From the NCBI GenBank assembly GCA_009667805.1, contig CM019068.1, forward strand, positions 6,939,733 through 7,003,732: DNA of 64,000 nucleotides, written 5' to 3'. The translations under genes and the position numbers were made by a program. The notes beneath the pieces are model-generated. The model ran no database searches and had not been told where the DNA came from. It worked only from the letters and a program-made list of their open reading frames with translations. How positions within the stretch are numbered: position 1 is the stretch's first letter; each line of letters starts with the position of its first letter. This DNA is from Leptobrachium leishanense. Lineage: Eukaryota > Chordata > Amphibia > Anura > Megophryidae. Shown in pieces: positions 55,005 through 64,000 of this stretch.

Positions 55005-55282
55005 GCATATGTGGGTGGGTCTCTGTGGATCTGTGGGTGTATGTGTGTGTTGTTGGGTCTGTGCATGGGTGGGTGGGTCTGTGGATCTGTGTGTGTGTGT
55101 GTATTGTTGGGTCTGTGCGTGGGTGGGTGGGTCTGTGGATCTGTGCTTATGTGTGTGGTTGAGTGGGTGGGTCTGTGGATCTCTGTGTGTGTGTGTGTAT
55201 GTTGTTGGATCTGTGTGTGTGTGTATTGTCGAGTCTGTGCGTGGGTGGGTGGGTCTGTGGATCTGTGTGTTTGTGTTGTTGG

Positions 55283-55316
<34 letters not shown>

Positions 55317-55481
55317 TGTTTGGTCTGTGCGTGGGTGGGTGGGTCTGTGGATCTCTGTGTGTGTGTGTGTGTATATTGTCGGGTCTGTGCGTGGGTGGGT
55401 GGTCTGTGGATCTGTGTGTTTGTGTTGTTGGGTCTGTGCGTGGGTGGGTGGGTCTGTGGATCTGTGTGTTTGTGTTGTTGG

Positions 55482-55515
<34 letters not shown>

Positions 55516-55775
55516 TGTTTGGTCTGTGCGTGGGTGGGTGGGTCTGTGGATCTCTGTGTGTGTGTTTGTGTATATTGTCGGGTCTGTGCGTGGGTGGGTG
55601 GGTCTGTGGATCTGTGTGTTTGTGTTGTTGGGTCTGTGTGTGGGTCTGTGGGTGGGTCTGTGGATCTGTGTGTGTGTGTATTGTCGGGTCTGTGCGTGGG
55701 TGGGTGGGTCTTTGGATCTGTGTTTATGTGTGTGGGTGAGTGGGTCTCTGTGGGTCTTGCGTCTGTACCAACATA
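55005..55775. repeat. GT-rich minisatellite before A2M exon 2
   Basis: Units such as GTGGGTGGGTCTGTGGATCT then GTGTGTGT and TGTTGGGTCTGTGC recur irregularly with embedded GT runs. All frames on both strands are open for 200-370 codons; none is a gene. Confidence 0.95.
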
Positions 55776-55814
55776 CACAGGACCCTTTGCTCATGCTCTC
55801 AGTTCTTTTCACAG

Positions 55815-56001
55815 GCATTTTGAGGTCTTTTTACCCTCTGTCCTGCATTATCCGGCAGAGGAGCTCATTTGTTTTCACGTTGAAGAAGATAAGGGAAAAT
55901 TCTCTTCTTTGATAGCAAATATGAAATCTGAATCTGGAACCATAAAGCTGCACGAAGTAAAGGACACCGAACGCGAGCCGTTTTCCTGCGGTACCTTCCA
56001 G
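55815..56001 (+). CDS. A2M-family protein, second coding exon (MG1 domain)
   Basis: 187 nt after the acceptor TTCTTTTCACAG and before the donor GTGACC. It encodes HFEVFLPSVLHYPAEELICF, then HVEEDKGKFSSLIANMK and ends EPFSCGTFQ. The pattern (PQYMVLVPS.LHT.....C.L.YLNE in human A2M, with a later Cys) fits the first macroglobulin domain. The phases are 2 and 0. The acceptor lies about 40 nt after an 800-bp GT-rich array. Confidence 0.85.
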
Positions 56002-56249
56002 GTGACCTTCTTATTCCTGTCTTTAGACACAGCGCGCGTGTCATGTCTTACTGCAACCGGCTCTCCTTTCATTCACCTCCTCAGCCAATGATCTAACAGC
56101 TTTCCATTCCTTCTCTCTCTACGAGGGTTAATCACAAAACACCAAAGTAGAGCAAATTTCAGTGCTTTCAAATTCAACAAGTCTTGACGATCCCATTTCG
56201 TGGAAAACACTGAGCATTATAATGTCACTATTCATGGAATGTTCACTAT

Positions 56250-57159
56250 CAGGGTTATTCAAAGAGATTCGAAAAGTCATCGCACATTCGGTGACTTTTC
56301 GTTCCCCGTGCTTCGGGGCGAATCGGCGATCCTATTTCGCCGACCCTGCATTGTATTCAGCAAGCACCGCAGGGCTCCCCGTAGTGCAGGGAAAACTCAC
56401 CGCAAACCCAACGAACACTCACTGCAAACCCGCCGAACACTCACCGAACACTCACTGAAATCCTCAGAAATAGTTGGATTAACAATGCCGAACATGCCGG
56501 AGAAACCCGACTAGCCACCGATCACAGTGCAGAACAGCCGCCGATCACAGCGCAGAGCAGCCGCCGGAAAAAGCCGACACGCAGACGAACGAGGTGAAAA
56601 AAAAAAACTGTACGCTTCGAAGTTTGAAAATTGAAACGCCGTTTGGAAAAAAGCTACTGAACGAAAATGTCTGGAATTTACATATAAAATCCAATGAATG
56701 AGAATAAAAAGGGCTGTTACAGAAAAAAGAACAATCGATGTGAAAAAAAGTTTGCCAAAAAAATTCCAAAAAATGCCTAAAAGATCCTAAAAAAATCTAT
56801 GAATAAAGAAACTTTTTACTGCAGAATAAATTAATAAATGGTTTATTAGATATTGCATTAAAACGGGAATATTTTTAACTTTGAAGCCTATGGGATTCGC
56901 CTGAATAAACCTGCAGGACATTTCGGGAACTTTCACTGCTGGTTTGTGTTCTCTGAATAGCTGAAGCATTGCTTCTCTATGGGTATTCGCTGCCCTCGAA
57001 CAGGCGCCGAACAGGCACCGTATGTGCAGGCAATTCGCCAGGATTTGATGAATTGCCTGCTCTCTGGATAGCCGAATGGGCAGGAAAGGTAACCGTACCC
57101 TGAATTTCAGTGTCCGTATTACATTTCGGGGCCCGATCGGCTCTCTTTGAATAACCCTG
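56250..57159 (+). mobile_element. MITE family M1, copy I
   Basis: The termini are CAGGGTTATTCAAAGAG and CTCTTTGAATAACCCTG, followed by TA at 57160-57161. Landmarks are complete; the 27-bp unit occurs about once to twice. It is in A2M intron 2. Confidence 0.85.
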
Positions 57160-57169
57160 TATATTGTGG

Positions 57170-57750
57170 CAAAATGGGGTCACTGAAGCAGTTATCAAAC
57201 TTAGGCGAACAGCACCGAATTACAACAAACTCAGTAAACAAAAATAGCAAATAGGAATTTTCCTATTCTCCCAAAATGGAGGTTAAATACAAATGTATCT
57301 AAAAAAAAATGTATTCAAATAATAAAAAGGTCTTTAAAATATAATAAAAAATATTTTTAAAAAAATAAAGAAAAAGGTATTTTTAGACAATAAAAAATAA
57401 TTTAAAAAGTTTTTATATTTTTTTAAAAAAATTACATTTATTACATTAAAACCTATTGGATTCGTCTGTTTAAACCTGACAATTTGAAATAACTGAAATC
57501 AGGTCATTTCGCCACAATTTTGGTGCAATTTGGCGTTATGGGAACAGACTAATCATTTGTTCTTTATGGGAGAATTTTCGTGTCGCCAATATGTGGCAAA
57601 ATACACTGTATTTCTCTGTCAATTCGCCTGCATTTGGTGAAGATATAGCTTCATGAATAGACGAATTGTCCCAAAATTGAATATATAATGAAATTCACTG
57701 TTCGGTGCAATTCGATGGAAAATTTAATGCTTAGTGAATAACCCTGTGTC
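57170..57750 (+). mobile_element. MITE family M2 copy
   Basis: A-rich middle, CCTATTGGATTCGTCTGTTT, GAATTGTCCCAAAATTG and the terminus TTAGTGAATAACCCTG. It lies between M1 copy I and a LINE. Confidence 0.65.
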
Positions 57751-57754
57751 TTCA

Positions 57755-60080
57755 TCCATCATGTCCATTCTCTCAAATATCTAGGTATGTGATTAGACCC
57801 AAATCTATCCTTTGGCCCCACATTGAAAAACTCTCATCTAAACTTTACCCCAAACTAGGTGCCCTGTACAGAAACAAATCCTGCCTGAGCCCCGCGGTAA
57901 GAAAGCAGATTGTATAACAAATGCTTATGCCGGCTATTGAATACGGAGATGTAGTGTATGCAGCCGCCCCGCAAACACACCTTCATAAACGTACTACATT
58001 GTATAACTATAACTCATTCTGCTGCTTTGTGCTACAATGTAACTACATGACCCATCATTGTGACATGTTAAAAGAGCTAAACTGGCAATTGCTGGAATCC
58101 AGACGCACCCTTCACCTTTCCAACCTGGTGTTTAAGAGCTTTTCTGGGAAGCTATCACCCTACCTGAATAGGCTGCTTCCCCCAGCAGTTCCCTCATCCT
58201 ATAAACTCCGATCCAGGACCTGCACCTTACTTACAATACCACAATACAAAAAGACAATGGCTCGATCCTCATTTTCCTACAGAGCACCGTAATTATGGAA
58301 TAACCTCCCAGACGCCATCACATATTCCCCCAGTCTAAAGTCACTTAAGAGATCTCTATTAATATACCTGGATACAGAATGCACCTGTAAACATGTAACA
58401 CAGTGACTACTGTATATACAGAATGCGCCTGTAAACATGTAACATAGTGATTATATACAGAATGTGCCTGTAAACATGTAACACAGTGACTATATATACA
58501 TAATGCACCCGTAAACATGTAACACAGTGACTATATACAGAATGCACCCGTAAACATGTAACACAGTGACTATATACAGAATGCAGCTGTAAACATGTAA
58601 CGCAGTGACTATATACAGAATGCACCTGTAAACATGTAACGCAGTGACTATATAGAACGGACCTGTAAACATGTAACACAGTGACTATATACGGAATGCA
58701 CCTGTAAACATGTAACACAGTGACAATATACAGAATGCGCCTGTAAACGTGTAACACAATGACTATATACAGAATGCGCCTGTAAACATGTAACACAGTG
58801 ACTATATACAGAATGCTCCTGTAAACATGTAACACAGTGACTATATATACAGAATGCACCTGTAAACATGTAACACAGTGACTATATACAGAATGCACCT
58901 GTAAACATGTAACACAGTGACTATATACAGAATGCGCCTGTAAACGTGTAACACAGTGACTATATACAGAATGCACCTGTTACCATGTAACACAGTGACT
59001 ATATACAGAATGCACCTGTAAACATGTAACACAGTGACTATATACAGAATGCACCTGTAAGCATGTAACACAGTGACTATATACAGAATGCGCCTGTAAA
59101 CATGTAACGCAGTGACTATATATAGAACGGACCTGTAAACATGTAACACAGTGACTATATACAGAATGCACCTGTAAACATGTAACATAGTGACTATATA
59201 CAGAATGCACCTGTAAACATGTAACATGGTGACTATATACAGAATGTGCCTGTAAACATGTAACACAGTGACTATATACAGAATGCACCTGTTACCATGT
59301 AACACAGTGACTATATACAGAATGCACCTGTAAACATGTAACACAGTGACTATATACTGAATGCGCCTGTAAACATGTAACACAGTGACTATATGCAGAA
59401 TGCGCCTGTAAACATGTAACACAGTGACTATATACAGAATGCGCCTGTAAACATGTAACACAGTGACTATATACAGAATGCACCTGTAAACATGTAACAG
59501 TGACTATATACAGAATGCGCCTGTAAACATGTAACACAGTGACTATATACAGAATGTGCCTGTAAACATGTAACACAGTGACTATATACAGAATGCACCT
59601 GTAAACATGTAACAGTGACTATATACAGAATGCGCCTGTAAACATGTAACACAGTGACTATATACAGAATGTGCCTGTAAACATGTAACACAGTGACTAT
59701 ATACAGAATGCACCTGTAAACATGTAACATAGTGACTATATACAGAATGTGCCTGTAAACATGTAACACAGTGACTATATACAGAATGCACCTGTAAACA
59801 TGTAACACAGTGACTATATACAGAATGCACCTGTAAACATGTAACACAGTGACTATATACAGAATGCACCTGTAAACATGTAACACAGTGACTATATTTG
59901 CTACATATTTATTTCCTGGGTTAATCTGTATATTTGTGTTTTGTTTTTAATATCTTGCATTGTATTTCTGTAACGACTGTAACAATTCGATGTTCTTGAA
60001 TCCAGACCAGGAAAACTGAAAACCAGAGAAATCTCAATGTATCCGTCCTGGATAAACACTTTGCAAATAAATAAATAATG
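57755..60080 (+). mobile_element. Rex/L2-group LINE 3' part with expanded minisatellite
   Basis: The plus strand encodes a broken RT end: LDPNLSFGP-type sequence, MLMPAIEYGDVVYAAAPQTH, then ELNWQLLESRRTLHLSNLVF and LSPYLNRLLPPAVP. A 3' region follows with the array at 58370-59895 and the end GAGAAATCTCAATGTATCC then CTGGATAAACACTTTGC and an AAATAAATAAATAA tail. The same tail is inverted at 20115-20190. Confidence 0.82.
58370..59895. repeat. Minisatellite, 38-39 bp unit, about 39 copies
   Basis: The unit is CAGAATGCACCTGTAAACAT then GTAACACAGTGACTATATA. Blocks recur (58600-58960 resembles 59090-59400). It lies in the LINE 3' region. Confidence 0.97.
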
Positions 60081-60082
60081 TG

Positions 60083-60366
60083 TCCATCCACCAGTGTTAT
60101 GTTATGACCAAGAGCGTTTGTAAAGCCCAGCCAGAATGACACATACTGTAGCTGCTGATAGTGAAATCTTTTTCAAGAACCAATACGACCCATTCGGCCA
60201 TTTGGGACGATGCCCCCTCTACAATAACTCTGTAATATATGTTCATTAATGTCTTGCACGTTGGAGCTTCTTCAGGTGCTGGAATTAAATTCCATCATTA
60301 ATAAATGAATCAGGCTCTCGGACTGTAAGCCTGTCCCGTTTTTCTAACCTTTCCGATGTGTTGCAG
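60083..60366. other. End of A2M intron 2, nothing recognised
   Basis: Unique-looking DNA up to the acceptor at 60366. Confidence 0.5.
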
Positions 60367-60532
60367 GTCCCTCGCCCATCTGGGACCCAGGAGAAAGTGA
60401 CGGTAGAGGTACGGGGGGTGACGTCCCCGGATTCCAGCCAATACCTCAGCAGCCAGTCCGTGACCATCCGCATGAAAAACAACGGCACCTTCATCCAGAC
60501 AGACAAGACCGTGTATAAACCCGGACAGGAAG
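60367..60532 (+). CDS. A2M-family protein, third coding exon (MG1-MG2 boundary)
   Basis: 166 nt after the acceptor TGTGTTGCAG and before the donor GTAAAC. It encodes VPRPSGTQEKVTVEVRGV, then SVTIRMKNNGTFIQTDKTV and YKPGQE. The motif F(V/I)QTDK.(V/I)YKPGQ is diagnostic for the A2M/complement C3 superfamily. There is an N-G-T sequon. It enters in phase 0 and leaves in phase 1. Confidence 0.95.
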
Positions 60533-61744
60533 GTAAACAGAGTATAAACGAGGAAAACAGGGCACAGCATTAAAACATTCCAGATTATTCCTTTTTATGA
60601 TGTATTAATAGAATGGAGGGATTTCCCCCTGACTTTCTGTATCTTACAGCAAATTGCACAACATACACAGTAATGTGCGACTGTGTATATATGTGTGTAT
60701 ATATATGATGATATATAATGGAAACCTTGTGTTCGGGTCTATGACTCAGTGTGTGTGTGTGCACAAATCCTTGGATGGAACACTCAGGGAATTTCCAAAG
60801 ACAACAAATCTTTGTTACACGACATTAAAATATTATCAATATCCAAATCCATAATTTTGGCCCATACTGAACCTTAATGTAAATATATATAAATATATCA
60901 GAGAGAGAGGGAATCTCCATAAGTAACGGTACTGTTGTGTCTCCAGCCACTGTAATATATCTCATATAGAGAATGGCGTCTAATTCTTGCTAAGCAGATT
61001 TAACAAATCAAGTCACTGCTACAATGTCACAGCAACATCAACAGTTCAATCATCAAGACGTTTTTGTCCCTAATGTCAACATTCCTGTCACATTGTATCA
61101 GTGATCCAGTATATTAAAGCTGCTTAGTAAGACCTACGAGTGCTCTTCATGCTTCTCCATACAACTCCTATATGATTCTTTAACATGTGTGTGTAATTAT
61201 GTGCATACAGATATAAAATTACCATCTATTGGTATTTAAATTTGGAAGCTGCGCAGCTAATAATCTCATTCTGATCACTACAAATCCCCATAAGCAGGAG
61301 ATCTCCCCATTTTATTATCTGTCTGCAGCACATTTACTGCATCTGCCTGTATGCTGATAATGCAGACCCCATGTGACATTTTGTCAGATAAGGGACACCA
61401 TCTAGAATTTACAACCTTTAATCCCAGTGATATTTCTGCCTTTATTCTGATAATGCAGACCCCGTGTGACATTTCATACTAGTGATATTTCAGTAAAGGA
61501 TAAACCAATATGTGAAAACTTACACATTTGCAAATTTTACATCATTTTAGTTTTTAACTATTTCAGAATAACAATCTGAATGCAATTTTTATCTCACTTT
61601 TAACTAAAGGTTATAATCTTTGGATCAATAAAGTGTTTGGCAGTGAAAAGGTTAATCTTTCCTTATTCCGCAGTATCTAATGCTAGTCTTCATGTTTCAT
61701 CCACTTGCTGTACATCCGTCTTGTTGTCTTCTTTCTCTCTTCAG
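60533..61744. other. A2M intron 3, no gene seen
   Basis: AT-rich DNA with a short internal duplication: TGATAATGCAGACCCCATGT then GACATTT at about 61354 recurs at about 61447. No bounded element or exon was recognised. Confidence 0.5.
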
Positions 61745-61797
61745 TGAAGGTACGGATAATTAAACTGAATCAGGATATGGAGGCGAGCAATGAAATG
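61745..61797 (+). CDS. A2M-family protein, fourth coding exon (MG2)
   Basis: 53 nt after the acceptor TCTCTCTTCAG and before the donor GTAAGT. It encodes VKVRIIKLNQDMEASNEM, which takes the place of VKFRVVS.D..F.P.NE in A2M directly after YKPGQ. The phases are 1 and 0. No following exon could be found before 64000, so the gene runs out of the window. Confidence 0.9.
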
Positions 61798-61964
61798 GTA
61801 AGTGTGAGCGCTTGAGTGTGTTTGTGTGCATGTGTGTGCGTGTGTGTGTGCGTGGTATTACTTCTCCTCGCAGGGACATGGATGTTTATTTTTAAAGCCA
61901 GTATAAATATAATATTATAAAATAAAATATCTAGAAATGGTTTAAAACCTACATTTACTCTAAG

Positions 61965-62388
61965 GCTAAGGTCAGACTAACGCATTTTTCACGTTGTCCG
62001 TGAAAATGTGCGTTCGAAGAATGGACGTATTTTTTCACGGAATACGCAATAGCGGTCATACTATGCGCATTTTCATCCGTGATTTTGTACGGATCATCAA
62101 TAAAACTCTTTTTGTGTCTGGACGTTATGTTGGCCGGACATTAGCAGCGTCTGACATCTCCAATTCACGCACACACGCCGCTAGCGGACGCAGCGCACTC
62201 TGTACGTCAGTACTAGTGGTTTAACGTTCTCGAAAAAATGCGTTCATTTTCCACTTGCGTTGCGCAGCCGGACTTTTGTGCGACCGTACTTCGTATATTG
62301 GCTGTCATTGCCCGGCATCTGCTGCTAGCACGGCCGTGATTAAGTGCGCCAGAACGCGCGTTCGCACTGCCTCAGTCTGACCCTAGCC
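61965..62388. mobile_element. PIF/Harbinger-type MITE, copy 4
   Basis: The termini are GGCTAAGGTCAGACTAACGC and CAGTCTGACCCTAGCC. TAA flanks both sides (61962-61964, 62389-62391). The interior resembles copy 1 closely (ATGGACGTATTTTTTCACGG). Confidence 0.85.
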
Positions 62389-62454
62389 TAAACTGGCATT
62401 TTTCAACATTCTTAAATGCCCATTGTGATGTCATCAGAATGTCCTGGGGTCTAA

Positions 62455-62560
62455 CCAGCATTAAAGTTACAGTCACATAGCGCCAATAGATTCCGTAGCG
62501 CTTTACAACAGGGGAGCAAAATTTGAGACATAATAAATAATGATACATGAGGAAAAAACG
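62455..62560 (-). mobile_element. L2-type LINE 3' end fragment, inverted
   Basis: The plus strand reads TTACAGTCACATAGCGCCAA then TAGATTCCGTAGCGCTTTAC, the inverse of the L2 3' end. Confidence 0.65.
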
Positions 62561-62639
62561 ACGCTGCCCATAGGATAATTGTCCTGCGAATTTATGCATA
62601 AGCATTATCCAATCAAATGCTTCCCATAGAGAAACCCTC

Positions 62640-62912
62640 AATTATAAAAACATGTGACCACCCAGTGCCAATGAATTCAGCATTCACCGCAGGGTCCCCG
62701 GAGTGCAGGGAAAACCCACCGCAATGACAATCCCGCCAAACACCAGGATCTGATAATCTCGGCAATTTTGCGGCAGGTTTTTCCCGCACTTCGGGGACCC
62801 TGCGGTGAATGCTGAATTCACCGCAGGGTCGGGAAATTTGATTCCCCGAAGTGCGGAGGATGAGAGAGCAACGTAATGTCGGTGACATTTCAGTGCTCTC
62901 TGAATAACCCCT
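62640..62912. mobile_element. MITE family M1 end fragment, copy J
   Basis: It has GAATTCAGCATTCACCGCAG and, inverted, CCCTGCGGTGAATGCTGAAT, ending TGCTCTCTGAATAACCCC. It is a foldback of the M1 outer segment. Confidence 0.65.
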
Positions 62913-63126
62913 TATGAATCTTGATTTGGCCATTGATCCACAAATAATTAATTATTATGATATGAATTTATGTCTTGATTTGGCCATTAATCCACAGATA
63001 CTGACGAGTATATTATGACTTTTTCTGTTGATTCAGCGTAAATCTGGAGATAATGATCATTATATTATGAAGGTATCCTTTGCTTTGTCCATTAATCTTC
63101 AGATCACTTCACACTATAATGGTTAT

Positions 63127-63487
63127 TGTGACGGACCACCTGACACCCAGACTGTGTGCCTCCATCAGACTATAGCTTTCTCCACGTTGGAACCCGAAAT
63201 CCAGGAACCTTAGCCCAAAACCTCTCTAAGTTACCAGACAGAACCAGTAACATTTAGGGCAGGAAAACAAACTCCCAAAATAATAAAGATTGACCCAAAA
63301 TCATTAGGCAAAACCAGTGTTCAGAGTAACAGCGGCAAAACTAACTCTTTACTCAAACAGACATACAGATATCAGAAGTGGAGGAACAACACCTCCATGA
63401 TGAATAAAACACAGATAAGATCAACAGTTCCAATAACAGGACAGGGGAAGCGGGACATTCAAACTGGCTAAACAATAGAGAATGAAG
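63127..63487. other. Possible LTR-like stretch before the terminal palindrome
   Basis: It starts TGTGACGGACCACCTGACAC, which looks like an LTR start, but no matching end or target duplication was found. No coding frame. Confidence 0.25.
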
Positions 63488-63909
63488 GATAAGAAAAAAG
63501 AAAAAAAGAAAGAACAGCGCTCCTCCGTAATATAAACTGCTAATCCTCCAGTGAGATCACCAAAGTGGGTGAGAATAAACCTCTTAACATTTTCTATAGC
63601 TCTAGGAGGAAAGCGTCTCCTATCACTGATCCTAGTCTCAATCACGGATAGATAATGCCTTTGTAATGGTAATCCACTACACCTCTGTGTTCACAATTTT
63701 CTTATTCAGAGGTGTGGTGGATTACCATTACAAAGGCATTATCTATCCGTGATTGAGACTAGGATCAGTGATAGGAGACGCTTTCCTCCTAGAGCTATAG
63801 AAAATGTTAATGTTATTGTTATTCTCACCCACTTTGGTGATCTCACTGGAGGATTAGCAGTTTAGATTACGGAGGAGCGCTGTTCTTTCTTTTTTCTTTT
63901 TTACTTATC
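63488..63909. repeat. Palindrome with arms of about 200 bp
   Basis: The arm 63488-63687 is nearly the exact inverse of 63707-63909, with a loop of about 19 bp (GTTCACAATTTTCTTATT). Differences are a few substitutions and a small indel near AACCTCTTAAC/AACAATAACATTAAC. No coding sense. Confidence 0.95.
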
Positions 63910-64000
63910 TTTTATTCGTTTATTTCCGTGGTGAAGGGAACACCACACCCTGAAAGAACCGGTAGTGATCCTATCTTTTTCGAACTGCCTTTCATACATC

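Noticed and set aside
54967..56091. 374-codon frame overlapping A2M exon 2
   Set aside because: Its first two thirds are GT-array translation; only 55815-56001 is a real exon, defined by splice sites and phase.
58407..59886. Tandem repeats resembling a CRISPR array
   Set aside because: Units are contiguous without unique spacers and lie in a eukaryotic LINE.
63036..63075. AG-bounded segment RKSGDNDHYIMK as a fifth A2M exon
   Set aside because: No similarity to the expected MG2 sequence after the fourth exon; the GT that follows is a poor donor.

Overview
This window is vertebrate nuclear DNA, and an anuran (frog) is the most likely source. It holds short exons with GT/AG borders in very long introns, a TRPV5/6-type calcium channel gene, an alpha-2-macroglobulin (A2M) family gene, and a dense mix of L1, L2/CR1/Rex, RTE, Ty3/gypsy, Tc1, hAT, piggyBac-like and PIF/Harbinger-like repeats. 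The species is an inference; no alignment was run.

Layout. (1) Positions 511-23045, minus strand: twelve consecutive exons of a TRPV5/TRPV6-like channel, from ankyrin repeat 1 to the start of helix S5. All splice phases agree. The pore and C-terminus lie left of position 1, and no convincing first exon was found. One intron (6888-18142) contains a complete-length Ty3/gypsy element (9313-17676) in the same orientation as the gene. Other introns hold a 2.1 kb minisatellite (1614-3736), foldback MITEs, a solo LTR and a CR1-like LINE fragment. (2) Positions 23050-53000: no proven gene. In order: an L2-type LINE with a large 37-bp minisatellite, split by a hAT element; an L1-like element carrying two Harbinger-type MITEs and an RTE fragment; copies of a TA-flanked MITE family, one swollen to 3.5 kb by a 27-bp minisatellite; a piggyBac-like TTAA element; a hairpin-rich element carrying a second hAT; an L1 3' fragment; and a Tc1 element split by a second copy of the TTAA element. 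(3) Positions 53064-64000, plus strand: the first four coding exons of an A2M-family gene, with all splice phases agreeing. Its introns hold a GT-rich array, a MITE, a LINE with a 39-bp minisatellite, and a Harbinger-type MITE. The window ends in a 200-bp-arm palindrome.

How the parts relate. The two host genes point away from each other and have no evident functional link. Most of the sequence is nested transposons, many of them dated relative to each other by intact target-site duplications. The clearest unusual theme is that at least six of the large minisatellite arrays lie inside transposon copies (MITE, two LINE 3' regions, two hATs, one Harbinger MITE), and that one minisatellite core recurs in two hATs with different termini. 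The Ty3/gypsy element has a PNMA-like Gag, a tRNA-Pro-type primer site and nearly identical LTRs, yet its pol is broken in at least two places. No prokaryote-type system, CRISPR, tRNA or rRNA gene was seen.
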